Shown: positions 1-11,970, counted from the first letter of the stretch. The stretch is 64,000 nucleotides of DNA from Erythrophleum ivorense (GCA_026724425.1 JAIUCV010000009.1:23264121-23328120); one strand, 5' to 3'. Numbers and translations are program-made. Notes: generated by a model not told the origin, from the sequence alone.

Positions 1-412
1 TAAAGCATGAGTTCTTCCTTGAAGTTACAATCTAACACATACAAAGAAGCCAAGTCATTCATGAGCCCATGTCTAGAAGCTTGCACGATTGGAAGCAACA
101 AAGGAAGACTCTCATATGATTTAAGAAGCATGGATAATGTTGTGGATTTGAACAAAGCAAGAAGCATGGCTGAATAATGCATGCAAAGCTGACATGGAAG
201 AGAAGAATGTGTGGAGGAATGAAGGAGTAGCCATGTGGGAATAATTAAAGTTGAATGAGTTGGGAGATAAAGCTAGGAAACAGTAAATGAGCTATTAGTT
301 CACAAGAATTAAAGCTAGAGAAGAAGCTTATTAGAAGCCATGAGATCATAAAGCTAAGTTAGAAAAGAAGTGTAAGCAGAAGTGTAGGATTATATCAAGA
401 AAAAGGGAGCAG

Positions 413-1202
413 CACGTGGTGAGCTTTGGTGAATGGAGAAGAAGCAATGCAAGGGATTTACACAAGGGTAGCAAGCAACAGAATAACAAGCTACATGTTA
501 AGAAAAGGAGGAAGCATGAGCTACTTCTAGTTGAGAAGGAAGAGGCTATAGTTTTGAAGGAATAAAGAAGGTAGAGTAAGGAGCTAAAGAAGAGACACAC
601 ACTCAAGTAAAACGTGGACTGGATTTAAGAGAAGAAAAGTATGCATGAGCTGGTGATTAAAGAGAAGAAGCCACGTAATTCATTTATTAAGAATGAAGCT
701 ATGGGTTTTTAGATGAGAAGGTAGCAAATCTCATGAAATATTGGATAAAATGAAGATGTGAAAAAATATGAAGAGGGGAGCTGGGGGGGAACAATGTGAA
801 AAATGACGTGAAAAGGAGCTGTGGGCTGATTTGTAATAAACCACATGGAAAGGAGTATGAAGGCATGAGTTTTGGAAGCTAAATCAGGAGGAAGAAAACA
901 TGTGAGGAATGAATAAGTGAGGTATGGCTATAACACGTGAGACAAAGGTGATTAGAAGCTAAGCAAGCATCCAGAAATAATACATCATCCATAATCCATT
1001 AGGGGAGCATCCAGACCACTCATCCATGCATCTAATCATCTCATCTATCAATGGTCTAGCTGAGTAGATGCATGGTTTTATTTGACATGGCAGATGATGT
1101 GGGAAAAGAAGTTCTGGCTGCAAGAGAATAAAATAAATGAAAGAACGTGAAAGAGGAGGAAATGGCCTGAGCACGTGAAAGTGAGCATGAGAGTGGCACG
1201 TG
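413..1202. promoter_or_regulatory. Cluster of CACGTG (G-box) motifs in A LTR
   Basis: Perfect CACGTG hexamers occur at 413-418, 934-939, 1172-1177 and 1197-1202. G-box cores are known plant bZIP/bHLH binding sites. Their repetition in the LTR is seen directly; a role in transcription of the element is inference. Confidence 0.4.
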
Positions 1203-3074
1203 ACTTATTAAAAACAAGCTAGAGGCATTCATCGAAGGTAGCCACACATCATCGAAATAACTCATTCCATCATTCACATGCTACCATCATCATTCATTCC
1301 ATCCAGAGACTCCACACGCCATAGCTACATTTCCCCATTCTCCATTTTCCCATCTCCATCTCCATCTCCACCACCATGAAGCATTAATTCTCTCAACTTG
1401 TGATTAGCTTGGAAGAGGACCTTGGAAAAGCTTGAATCCATGGATTACATGTAACACCATGCATTTCTAGCCTTGCCTCATGTCACCTCTAAGTCTCATA
1501 CCACGAATTACACTAGAAAGTGGAAAAGTAGCATTAAAATATTACATTTCTTTGCGTTGCACTATACAGAAAATTTTCTCTCGGAGTCTCGTGAGCCATA
1601 TGGACTCATATATTACATTTTAATATTTAATCACATGAATACAACTCATTTGCACCATCAAAAGTGGTCTACATCTCAAGAAACTCAAAGGGAAGCTCAA
1701 AGTATACATACATATTTTTGGCCAGATTTTTCAACTTTTCTATCACAACTTTGAAAAATCATAACTAATTTTAGAAAAATCAACATCATGAAATCCTATC
1801 ATTATGGAAAGCTACAGATGTCTACTTCATACTAAAAATATATCCAGACCATAACATCCAACACAAAAGATGTTTGACATTTGAAATGATCCAAAGGTCA
1901 AGCTGTGCACTGGTACTGTCACAGAATTCTGCAGCAAACTTGAAAATTATCCAATTAATTCCAAAAAAATCTAATTGACATAAATGATACAATCTAGAAA
2001 TCTATAGATGTTAGATAGAGGGGAAAAATAACTCCATACTAGCTCAAGTATGCCCAGACCTCAAAATCCAATCAAACGATAACAGAGGTCGACTGGAATT
2101 CCTGATACTGGATAAAATTTTTAAAAATACATATCTCCCTCTCTAGACATCCAAATGAGATTCTTCTAGTTGGAATAAGTCACTGTGAATGTCTAGTTGC
2201 TCTGTATAAAATTTTTGTGGTAACTAGACATCATTTGAGCCCTGTGCGATAGATTTCATTTTCGGACCAGTATAAATAGTGACATGACCAAAATTAGAAA
2301 ATTTTCCAACTTTAAAAATTCATCAAATATTCTATAGACCTCTAAAAATTTTGTTCTTTAGCTTCACAAAAAGATCTCACAATTTGTAACTGCATGCCAA
2401 ATCTCAGATCAAGAAGAGCTCATTTGGATAAAAAGTGATATAGGGTTCTAAATTGGTCAATTTTGGCTCCATAAAAGATACCAAAATGTCCAAATGGCTT
2501 TCCTTGGGGTTTGGCACCTCTTGGGCAAGTCTAAAAGCATAATTAGGACTCGTGTAAATTGCCTAAATGGTCCCAACCCTCATGATCTCTTTTTGACCAT
2601 TTCATCCACACTTATACACAATTGCATAATACCCTTAATGAAGCTAGTTTGTCATCATATACCCAAATCACATTTTAATGGCTACATAACATATTCTCTC
2701 ATTCATACATGACATATTGTTATAATTACATATGTTTATAACATCATAATACATATACATTCATTAATCACATCATTTGCCAATTGTATGGCCTTAAAGT
2801 AGCAAAATTCATATTCTTGGATGTCATACTCTCATCTTCAAGGTGATTGGCTTCCATTACCTTGCTCTCTCGGTCCACCTAGCATGTTAGGACATTGGAG
2901 AGGAGGGGATGAGATTCAAAGAATTCCAATAACTCATCTCCTATTCAATCATACATAATGGATGCAAACAAGTCTCATAAATGCATGCATGGCATGTGAA
3001 TATGTGCAATCATTTAAGGAGCATTCTTAGTATTTAAAAAGTCACACATAGTATACACAAGCTTGCCAAGCAAG

Positions 3075-3262
3075 TGGATTGGCCTCACCCAATTTCTTGT
3101 CGATATTGGATTTGTCTCACCCATTTTTTAAGAGATTCTTGGACTCAACCATGCTCTTGGGAGCCCACTTTGCTTTTGGGAGACTCTTTATTTTGTCTCA
3201 ACCAATCTTAAGGGTTCTTGGCTCATCCTCACGATAGTTAAGGGTTCTTGGCCTCACCACAC
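3075..3262. repeat. Degenerate ~30-bp tandem array in B LTR
   Basis: Successive units share a core of the form GGNTTCTTGG followed by CCTCACCC-like or CTCAACC-like sequence, spaced about 28-33 bp. The same block sits at the corresponding place in every B copy, so it belongs to the LTR consensus. Confidence 0.7.
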
Positions 3263-4574
3263 ATGCAAACCCAAGCACACTTCATAACATCATTTAGAAA
3301 CATAATATGTCATCATGAAATCATGGCATATAAAATCATGCTAGCATACTTTTCATGGCTTGAAAATACACATACACACATTTTAAGACAAGCTAAGCAC
3401 ACATCAATACATGAGAGAAGGTGGAGAGAGCTACCTTGGATACAATTACACACTTTTCCCTTGAAGGCAAGCTCCCTTTTTTGGCCACACACACACAAAA
3501 GTGTGTGGATGATTTCTCTTGGCCAAACACAATTTATGGAAGTCAATTAGGTTCATGGAATTAATTTTAAGGTCACACACTTGATTGAACTCTAGCTTGA
3601 TCTATAAACCTCATTATGGTTCTATAATTGCACCTAATGAAGTAACACCCCTTAAATAAATTCTAGGCACTATTCTTTCCTTTCAAATATGATTGTTGAC
3701 TCCTTTTAAGCCTCTTGGAGTCATCACATAATTAAAATCAAGAGCCTAACTACATGTTACTTCTTTAAGTCATAATATGGAACATAAAGCACCAATTCAC
3801 TTTCTATGGGTTCTAAATCTTTCCCAAGGCCTCCCCTCTTTTTCATTCATCATATATAACTCAAAAATGGGCTTGGAAAAATTTAAAACTCTCCCTAAGT
3901 GTCTCATCCCCTTTTGGTCGAGCCTATGTCTCCTTTTGGCCTCCATAGAGTTTGCTTTGTTTTCTATATGGAAGATGCATATGGGGAGACTCTTAAGGAT
4001 CTTAGGAACTCATTTACACATTCATCTAGGCCTAGGAATAATTATATCAAATCAGATTTCAAGGGAACCCATGAAACCCTAGGTTTGCTACCTTGAAAAT
4101 CCATGGCTTTTTCTTGAATTTCTTTGCATATTCTTACTCTCCTCCCTTAAATTCATGGAATTTATCCTTGGTTCCTCTCAAAATTCCATCCCTCTAGCAT
4201 CTACATACATGGGGCAATATATGGAGAAGGGGGGAGGAGTAGCTACCATAGGATGCAAGATTTACCTTGTTTTCTTGTTTTTTCTCACTTGAATCTTGTG
4301 TTCTTTGAGCTCCTCTCTTAAAATCCGAATTTTTTCCTCAATTTCTCCTTTAAAACAAATCCATATACTTCATTATAATCATAGGAAATAAAGGAGAATA
4401 AAGGAGAAGAGGTTTGGAAGAGCAAGAGCATGAAAAACTACTAAATTTTCATACCTTAAGCCCTTGATTTCTCCTCCTCTTTGCCGTCCTCTTATGCACC
4501 ACTCTCCCTAGGGTTTTCCTTTGCTTTTGGGCAGAACTTGGTCATGCAACATGAAGGGAGAAGAAGGGCGCATC

Positions 4575-4583
4575 ATATATATA
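4575..4583 (-). promoter_or_regulatory. TATA-like box of B LTR
   Basis: An alternating AT run reads TATATATGATGCGCCC on the minus strand. The same site is kept at 61231-61239 (minus), 24783-24790 (plus) and 40715-40727 (plus). Its conservation across copies makes it the best candidate for the LTR promoter, and it fixes the transcription direction of the family. Confidence 0.5.
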
Positions 4584-5985
4584 GGTGAGAGGAAGTTACA
4601 TTTTTAAAAATTTCTCATTTTGCCCTTTGTTCTTAGCATTTTCGTTTCTCCTTTGTTTTAGCTCCTTTTTGAAAACCATCTTTTCCATTATGAAACTCAG
4701 ATTCCCAATTTAGTAAAATGCCTTTGGAATCACTCAAATCAGAGCTAAAACCTTCCTGAACGAATCAGTCAAAGTTTGGGCACATTGACGTTAGAAAACA
4801 TCCACCGGAGGGGCTTTAGTTGTCCCGGGCCTTCCCATGGTTTTCAAGGCCTCTAAGAACCCTGGGGAACTCAAAACTTTCATTTAAAAAGCCCTCCTAT
4901 GTGAATTCCAAAATTTACTCAAAATTATGAAAAATGCCATTACGTTTCATAAGTTTTCTGTAAGAAATTGTTTCTTCATTCTAGCTCCATTTTTTTTTCC
5001 GTCTAAGCTTAGGATTTTCATTTTTAAGAGTCTAGAATGCTTCCCAATTTTTTTGGGACCTTAACTACATCATTTTGGGGGACTTCCTTTTGTATTTGGT
5101 GAATTTTGTTCATTTACAGAAAAATCGTATGTTACGTTTCTCATGTTTTCAGAGAACCAGATGTTACGTTACAAACATAATTTTGGCTAAGATTCACCTA
5201 TTTTTCTAACACTTTTCCTTTTTCTTTTATATGCTTGGTTGAGATGTATTTGATTGGGAATTTGTGTTGTTAGTAATTAGTGGCTGGTTGACACTAATTA
5301 GAATACTTTTTGAATGATTAATTGATTGGATTTAGCATTAAATTTTTCATTATTCTCTAATTTCCCATTCATGCCATCAAGGTATTAGATGAATTGCATG
5401 AGTGAGATTATGTGTTTAATTCTTTCTTTTGAGGATTCCTTAGAGTTTATAATTGGTTAATAAAATGTCTTAGGGTGATGATTCAGAGGCTAATTAATCA
5501 TTTAATCAGTCAAATTAAGTGTTCATTGATTCTAAAGGCAAGAAATAATGATTTAGTGCAGAGTTGAGGTTTCAATTCAACATTATCTTGTTAATTTCTT
5601 AAATCTCAAATGGTAATTCAAGATCATTTGTCATACACACAATTAGAGACATCTTAGACTAGAATTAATCACAATTGAGTTAGGATAAGGATGGTGGATA
5701 CTAAGGAACAAATCCTAGGCTAGTCACAAGTCCATCATTCAGTCATTAGTTTATGCATTTAGGTAGAAGTAGCTAGGAATTTTGATTCAATTTAAATTCT
5801 AGTAGTATAATTAAACTAAAACCCCTTTTTTAATTAGGTAATTTGTAGAGTCCTCTTACACTTAGAAAGCCCAATTAATCATTGAATTCCATTTCTAAGA
5901 GAAATGACCTAGGTTGTGCCACTAACTATATATCTTAATCCAACCTAGTTTTATTTTAGAGGTTGCACGACACAACCTTTCAGGA

Positions 5986-6475
5986 CCTTGATAGCCAAAG
6001 GAACCACATTTAACTGGGAAACCTTTCAGAGAGTGTTCTATGAGAAGTATTTTCCCCTTTCAGTAAGGAACAGGAAGGAAGTAGAGTTTATGAAGTTAGT
6101 ACAAGGTGATATGACAGTAGATCATTACGTGGCTAAACACGTATAGTTGTCTATATTTTCTTCTTATCTGAGAGATCATAATGATGAGGCTTGGAGTGCT
6201 TCTAAATTAGAATAGGGACTTTGGCCAAAAGTCAAAGATAGAGTGATCACCCATAGATAGTGGAACTTTGAGGAATTTGTGGAAATTTGTAGGTTGGCAA
6301 AAGAAAGTATCCAAGATGTAAAGGCAAAAAGGAGGAGAGTACAATCAAAAAAGAAAGAGAGAGAAAATAACACTTTTAAGAGAGGAAATAGAGGAAAAGT
6401 CTAGAATAAGAAACCTAGAAAGAGTAGAGAATAATTTAGAGGGAAACAGCCAAGCTAGGGTTCTATAGCTAGAAT
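5986..6475 (+). pseudogene. gag: gag fragment, 5' truncated by A insertion
   Basis: In the frame beginning near 5989 the residues include TTFNWETFQRVFYEKYFPLS and then EVEFMKLVQGDMTVDHYVAK. This is the retrotransposon gag core of Del/Tekay elements: a W..F...F...YFP block followed by EF..L.QG.M.V..Y. Stops interrupt it (for example after HYVAKHV) and in the lysine-rich tail at 6320-6475. The N-terminal part of gag is missing because the A LTR ends at 5982. In a working element gag forms the cytoplasmic particle that packages the RNA. Confidence 0.85.
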
Positions 6476-6575
6476 ATGTAATAAATGTTGCAAGAATCAT
6501 GGATACAGCCGCTACAAAGCAGGTAAGAATGTATGTTTCAGATGTGGCAAGCTAGGACACTTTTCCTAAGACTAC
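6469..6575 (+). pseudogene. Gag zinc knuckle (CCHC) remnant
   Basis: The frame reads CNKCCKNHGY and then CFRCGKLGHFS followed by a stop and D. The second part keeps C-x2-C-x4-H, with Cys at 6534-6536 and 6543-6545 and His at 6558-6560. The last cysteine is not visible. CCHC knuckles bind the element RNA during packaging. Confidence 0.8.
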
Positions 6576-6599
6576 AAAGTCCTAAAGAAGTTAGTCCCA

Positions 6600-7095
6600 G
6601 AAGCTAGACCACAGACACAGGGGCAAGTATTTGCTCTAACTCGCTAGGAGGTAGCCCAATCGCCTAGTTTGATCCAAGGTATGCTTTTGATTAATGATTG
6701 TATTATAAATGGACTATTTGACTTTAAGGCAAACCATTCATTCATTTTATATGATTTTGCTAAGAGTCTAGATTTGAGCATCAACATGTTACTATTTGAT
6801 CTATCCATAACCGCTTCCATAAGTGGATCTGTTGCTACTTCTCATATTTGTTTAAACTATATGGTCTAATTTGATAAACGATCCATTATTCTTGATTTAG
6901 TATGTATTCTGATGACTGGTATTGATCTCATTATTAGCATGGATTGGTCATCAATAAACAATGTTATCCTTAATTGTTCTCATAAGTTGGTTTCATTGCC
7001 TGTTTGTGCTTCTAATTCTAAATCTTTCATTAAGTTTCCTAAATTATCTACTACCCAGGCTGAGAGTTACCTTGGGAAAGGTTGTTAGGGGTTTT
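6600..7095 (+). pseudogene. Retropepsin-like protease remnant
   Basis: The frame containing the methionine at 6669 gives QVFALT, then LLINDCIINGLFDFKANHSF, and after a stop IILDLVCILMTGIDLIISMD. This matches the chromovirus protease pattern of an LFD-S-G-A-THSFI active site followed by a DVILGMDWL block. The catalytic Asp of LFD remains, but the following Ser-Gly has become Phe-Lys, so the site could not work. Stops occur at the codon after YMV and near 7087. Confidence 0.78.
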
Positions 7096-7130
7096 TAGTC
7101 TTCTTTTCTTTATAAATTAAGGCTAAAGAG

Positions 7131-8120
7131 GGAATAAAAGATATGCCAATGGTTAGAGATTTCCTCAAAGTTTTTCCTACTAAGGTTAGCGATCTTCCTC
7201 CTAATAGAGAGTTAGAATTTTCCATTGATTTAGTGCCTGGAACTAGTCCTATTTCTAAAGCACCCTATAAGATGGCCCTAGCTAAGTTAGCTGAACTGAA
7301 AAGCAATTAAAGGAATTGTTAGATAAGGGCTTCATTAGACCCAATGTATCTCCGTGGGGTGCACCGATTTTGTTTGTAAAAAAGAAAGATGGGAGTATGA
7401 GATTGTGTATAGATTATAGGCAGCTAAATAAGATAACTATAAAGAACAAATACCCACCAATTGAGAATTAAAGCTGAGCATATCCCAAAAACCACTTTTA
7501 GAACCAAGTATGGGTACTATGAATTTCTTGTTATACCTTTTTATTTGACCAATGCCCCAACTATCTTTATGAATTATATGTATAGAATTTTTAAACCCTA
7601 TCTAGATCAATTTGTGATTGTCTTCATAGATGATATTCTCATTTATTCTAGGAGTGAAGAGGAATATGAGAAACACTTTAAGATTGTTCTCCAGATCCTA
7701 AAGGAAAAGCAATTGTTTGCTAAGCTCAGTAAGTGTGAGTTTCGGTTAATAGAAGTCAAATTATTAGGGCATATAATTTTTGAAAAGGGGGTAGCGATGG
7801 ATCCTAGCAAAATAGAGGTAGTAGTGAACTGGGAAAGGCTTAAAACTATTATAGAGGTTGGGAGCTTCCTAGGACTAGTTGGATACTATAGGAGGTTCAT
7901 TAAGGGATTTTCTCAATTAGTTACACCCTTAACTAGATTAACCTGGAAGGATCAACCACTCATTTGGGATGATAAATGTAAGGAGAGGTTCTATAAATTG
8001 AAAACTAGATTGGCCTCCACTATTATCTTAGTCATACTAGGCCCCCAGAAACCTTTTGTAGTATATAATGATCCTTCCAAGAAAGGGTTAGGATGTCTCT
8101 TAATGCAAGAGGGTAGGTAG
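7131..8120 (+). pseudogene. pol: Reverse transcriptase remnant with internal deletion
   Basis: The N-terminal part reads DLPPNRELEFSIDLVPGTSP and continues through KAPYKM. A frameshift near 7300 leads to QLKELLDKGFIRPNVSPWGA and then CIDYRQLNKITIKNKY. The sequence then jumps at 7454/7455 to HQLRIKAEHIPKTTFRTKYG in another frame. The FIDD active site (7611-7650) is intact and is followed by a thumb and connection region up to the start of RNase H. Related elements have about 25-30 residues at the jump, including the first catalytic aspartate, so this copy could not polymerise. Confidence 0.92.
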
Positions 8121-8555
8121 TCGCCTATGCTTCTAGACAATTAAGATCCCATGAGAAGAACTACCCCGCTCATAACCTACAATTGATAGCCATAGTATTT
8201 GCCCTTAAAATTTAGAGGCATTACTTATATGAAGTGCAGTTTGAGATTTTTAGTGATCATAAGAGTTTAAAATACCTTTTTGACCAGAAGGAATTGAACA
8301 TGAGACAGAGAAGGTGGATAGAATTCCTTAAAGATTATGATTTTGCCTTTTAAGTATCATCTAGGCAAAGGGAATGTAGTTACAGATGCCTTAAGCAAAA
8401 AGTCCATATATATGTCACTAATGATGCTTATGGAACAGAAATTGATAGAGGATTTCAAAGACTTAAATCTTTCCATCTCCTTACACTCAAGTAGCCTCTT
8501 AGTGAGTGAGTTGAGAATTCAAAGTGACTTGCAAGACCAAATTAAGGATGCTTAA
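8045..8555 (+). pseudogene. pol: RNase H remnant
   Basis: The block begins FVVYNDPSKKGLGCLLMQEG and stops at 8120. It continues in another frame as VAYASRQLRSHEKNYPAHNL, then SDHKSLKYLFDQKELNMRQR, and after another shift near 8345 as KYHLGKGNVVTDALSKK. This is the usual gypsy RNase H. The Asp of NDPSKKG and the Asp of SDHKSLKYL are kept. The acidic residue expected in the DLELAAVVFALK-type block is Gln here (NLQLIAIVFALK). A stop replaces the expected Trp before RHYLY. Confidence 0.88.
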
Positions 8556-8574
8556 GCTTCTGATGAGTTTTTAG

Positions 8575-8986
8575 GAAAGGTTAAACAACATATAGTCAAA
8601 GGGAAGCCTAAAGAATTTTGAGAATTTGAGAATGGATTAATTTGGTATAAGGACAAATTTTTGTGCTCGAGAAGAGAGAACAAGGGACACTATCTTGGCA
8701 GAAGCCCACAAAAGCAAGTATACCTTACACCCAGGGACCACTAAGATGTACGAAGATCTTAAAAAGAATTTCTGGTGGCTTGGCATGAAATCAGAAATTG
8801 CCTAACATGTGTCTAAGTGTTTAGTTTGTCAAAGAGTTAAGGTAAAACAGTAATGACTTGTAGAGATGTTACAACTTTTAGAAATTCCTGAGTAGAAATG
8901 GGATAACATTTCGATGGATTTTGCTATAGACTTACCTAGGACATCTCGGGATATGACTTCATTTGGGTAATAGTGGACAGACTAAC
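8575..8986 (+). pseudogene. pol: Integrase N-terminus and start of catalytic core, truncated
   Basis: From about 8690 the frame reads AEAHKSKYTLHPGTTKMYED and then KFxxxW-type sequence with CLVCQRV, giving the H-H-C-C zinc-binding module of retroviral-type integrases. After a stop and frame change it gives WDNISMDFAIDLP and WVIVDRLT. The first Asp of the D,D,E triad is the one in MDFAIDLP. The domain ends abruptly at 8986, where the TGATAAAGG start of E1 begins. The remaining integrase should lie beyond E1's far end, outside the window. Confidence 0.87.
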
Positions 8987-11256
8987 TGATAAAGGCTATT
9001 TTTATGTATTTTATTTCTCTTAATTTGGACATTTTGATGAATAACTATGGCTTAATGAGTTTTATTAGATAATATTTGATTTTATTAGTCATTCTTTGCA
9101 CTTTAGGAATTGAATTGCAAAATTATTAGTTTTAATGCATAATTCATTTAAATAATTTTGTAAATTTTTTCTTACTTAATATGGTTTATTATTTTTGTAG
9201 ACTTTTTTATGGGCAAATAGAATTTGAATGGGAGAAAAGATGGAAGCTTCAATTGTTCAATTTCAGAACAAAGAAAAAGAAAGGTTTGGAAGATGACTGA
9301 TGAATCATGCAAGATCTAAATCACACAACCCTCTTACTCACATTACAGCAAGTCCAGCCCACCATTTACACACTAACAAGCTCCCTCTCTCTCTCCTTGA
9401 CACATGCATACACAGACCTCCATGTAGCTCCACTCCCATTAACTCATGAGCAGAAGATACAAACACGTAATGCAACACCATACTCCTCAGCTTCAATTTA
9501 CATGGAAATAATGTGGTTTTACTATAGCATATATCAGCATTCCCATTCATCAATGAGTACATGAGCTGGGAGTTTGGCACAAAGTGGAGTCCATGTCATG
9601 GTCTTAACTTCATAAACATATGCATAGACACATAGAAACACTCTCAGGCTTCATCCTCATGAATCATGCATGAAGGCTTTCTCTCAGGTTGACACACATG
9701 TGGATGAGTAGGCACGAGACTAGCTTACATAAAACATTCATTCATATCACAGAGAGAAGCATGGGTTTTATACACACTAATAGTGCACATTCAACTATAG
9801 CAACACATTACACACAGTAGCTCTACATAACACCAGCACAAGGCATGGGCTCACTCTCACGTTACACACTCACACGAGTCCCTTCACATCACACACAAGG
9901 ATGAGTCACTCATGGTCTTCACTTCATGCCCTCATGCAAACACACAATAGTTATGGGTTATCAAGTTAATACATGGATCCAACTCTTTTGTTCACATGAG
10001 GAAGCTACACAGTTGAGGATGCATGAAACAAACACTCATAAGCTAGAGACTGAGGAAGTAACACATATAACAATTGACATGAATAGATAAGGGAGGCTTG
10101 GGTTTAAGGAAAAAAATAAGAAGCTGATGTAGGAGAATTAAGTGGAAGATGGAGCATGTGAGGAGGAAAAAAAAGAAGAAGAAAAGGTAACATATGCTCA
10201 ATAAAAAAAGAAGAAGCATGGCTAGAGCATATGGGAAGGGAATAATAATAAGCTCGAGCAGTAGACATAAAGGACGCTGGATATCATCAATCATCTATTA
10301 CATTCACAATCCATTTCTCCATCCATTAAAGCCATGACCCATCCACCTCGTTTCCCCTCTATTATTCTTCACCCTATGGAAGCTTAATTGAAATTGTGCC
10401 TAGCTAGGATGAAACCTTGGATTAAAGCTTGAATCCATGGAAATTGTCAAGGGATTTTAGCTAAGATTCTTATTTCATTTCTTCTCTCTTTCTACATCAA
10501 TTATTGTTCTTGTACTTGCTTCGTTAAGCTTGTAATTGACTAAGATTGGTGTGGTTTGTAATGGATAGTTAGATAGATGTCAATTAGGAGAGTAATTGAT
10601 GATTAATGGATTGATTTAAATATTGGATTTTTCATTTACCTCCAATCTTCCATGTATGCAATTAAGGTATTTGATGAAATGTATGCGAGGAATTATATAC
10701 TAGAATGTCTAATTTAAGGACTCTTAGGAGTTTAATTGGTTAATTGAATAACCTAAGGTGATAACTTGAGGCTAATTAATTATTTAGTCACTTAAATTAA
10801 GTGTTCATTGATCTTAAAGATAAGAATTATTGACTCAATGTAAAGTTAGGGTTTCAATTCAACATTAAGTTATTAATGTCTTGAATCTTGCGTAATTACT
10901 CAAGATGACTTGCATGAATACAAATAGGCACTTTTAAACCAGAAATAGTGATAATTGAATTAGGATGATGATAGTGGATATCAAGGGATAAATCTGAAGC
11001 TAGTCATAAGTCCATTAGTTACTTGTCAATTCATGCAATTTAGGTATTAGTTTGTATCCTTGATTCAATTTAAATTCTAGTTAGTTTAATTAAATCAAAA
11101 CCCCCTTCAATTAGGTAGCTTTTAGATTTTCATTTATACTTAGAAAACTCAATTGAATATTGAAATTCATTTCTAAGGAAAACTATCTAGGTTGTACCAT
11201 TAGCTACGAATCTTTACTTAACCTAGTTTATTTGAGGTTGCTCAACACAACCGTCA
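8987..11256 (+). repeat. E1 5' LTR (about 2.27 kb)
   Basis: It begins TGATAAAGGC and ends CACAACCGTCA. Its first 500 bases match 16129-16639, and its later parts match 23985-24243 and 53897-55003, the scattered pieces of the 3' LTR. Short open frames inside (9307-9564, antisense 10043-10294) are low-complexity LTR shadows. Confidence 0.9.
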
Positions 11257-11970
11257 AATTTGGCATCATTGCTAGGACTCTTAGATCAGAACCAATAATA
11301 ATTGAATTAGGATGATGATAGTGGATATCAAGGAATAAATCTGAAGTTAGTCACAAGTCCATTAGTTACTTGTTAATTCATGCAATTTAGCTATTAGTTT
11401 GTATTCTTGATTCAATTTAAATTCTAGGTAGTTTAATTAAATCAAAACCCCCTTCAATTAGGTAGATTTTAGATTTTCTTTTACACTTAGAAAACTCAAT
11501 TAAATATTGAAATTCATTTCTAAGGAAAACGATCTAAGTTGTACCACTAGCTATTAATCTTTACTTAACCTAGTTTATTTGAAGTTGCTCGACACAACCG
11601 TCAAATTTGGCATCATTGTTGGGACTCTTAGACCAGAACTAATAATAATTGAATTATGATGATGATAGTGGATATCAAGGGATAAATCCGAAACTAGTCA
11701 CAAGTCCATTAGTTACTTGTTAATTCATGCAATTTAGGTATTAGTTTGTATTCTTGATTCAATTTAAATTCTAGGTAGTTTAATTAGATCAAAACCCCTT
11801 TCAATTAAGTAGCTTTTAGATTTTCTTTCACACTTAGAAAAATCAATTGAATATTGAAATCCATTTCTAAGGGAAACGATCTAGGTTGTGCCACTAGGTA
11901 TGAAGCTTTACTCAACCTAGTTTATTTGAGGTTGCTTAACATAACCATCAAATTTGATGTCGTTGCTGGG
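10930..11970 (+). repeat. Triplicated 347-bp unit spanning LTR end and primer site
   Basis: The units are 10930-11276, 11277-11623 and 11624-11970. Each carries the last ~320 bases of the LTR, the CCGTCA-type LTR end and the first ~16 bases of the primer binding site. The CCGTCAAATTTGG block recurs at 11251, 11598 and 11945, an exact 347-base period. E3 and A2 have a single copy. Confidence 0.93.
11261..11276 (+). promoter_or_regulatory. Decayed primer binding site of E1 (tRNA-Asp type)
   Basis: The sequence TGGCATCATTGCTAGG follows the LTR end by four bases. It matches the complement of the plant tRNA-Asp 3' end (recalled as TGGCGCCGTTGCCGGGGA) except for five positions, all C-to-T or G-to-A. 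Degenerate copies recur in the second and third tandem units near 11608 and 11955. Confidence 0.7.

Larger units (their letters stand above)
1450..5168 (-). mobile_element. Family B solo LTR inserted in an A LTR
   Basis: The copy starts TGTAACACC at 1450 and ends GATGTTACG at 5168, where the terminal CA has become CG. It is flanked by the direct repeat TTACA (1445-1449 and 5169-5173). The A LTR resumes after the repeat, so this is a true insertion. It contains no internal domain or second LTR, which fits a solo LTR left by LTR-LTR recombination. The element reads on the minus strand: a TATA-like run lies at 4575-4583, and the family's degenerate 30-bp tandem array lies at about 3075-3262. No credible gene lies inside. 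Confidence 0.88.
1..5982 (+). mobile_element. Family A LTR, 5' end outside window, split by a B solo LTR
   Basis: The segments 1-1449 and 5174-5982 together form most of one family A LTR. They match the A2 LTR: 841-900 resembles 56046-56100, and the end at 5940-5982 matches other A LTR ends with the GACACAACC signature and terminal CA. The LTR stops exactly where gypsy gag sequence begins at 5983. Its start lies left of the window, so solo LTR and 3' LTR of a full element cannot be told apart. Antisense open frames here, such as 346-606, are low-complexity shadows of purine-rich LTR sequence. Confidence 0.8.
5983..8986 (+). mobile_element. Decayed Ty3/gypsy (Del/Tekay-type chromovirus) gag-pol
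   Basis: Domain order is gag, zinc knuckle, protease, reverse transcriptase, RNase H, integrase, which is the Ty3/gypsy order. The residues resemble Del/Tekay chromoviruses: a DYRQLNKITIKNKYP block, an FIDD active site, and a WDNISMDF integrase block. The element has no LTR, primer site or polypurine tract of its own in the window, because family A LTRs bound it on both sides (ending 5982, starting 8987). It therefore looks like the oldest layer, invaded twice. At least four frameshifts, several stops and an internal deletion make it non-functional. Confidence 0.9.

Noticed and set aside
346..606. Antisense open frame rich in Leu, Ser and Phe.
   Set aside because: It is the complement of purine-rich LTR sequence, has no domain, and is not preserved in the matching A2 LTR.
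5983..8986. The gag-pol segment as the internal domain of a family A element, since A LTRs bound it exactly on both sides.
   Set aside because: No primer site follows 5982 and no polypurine tract precedes 8987. The coding sequence starts mid-gag and stops mid-integrase, and E1 has its own complete internal domain. Two independent insertions into an older gypsy element explain it better.
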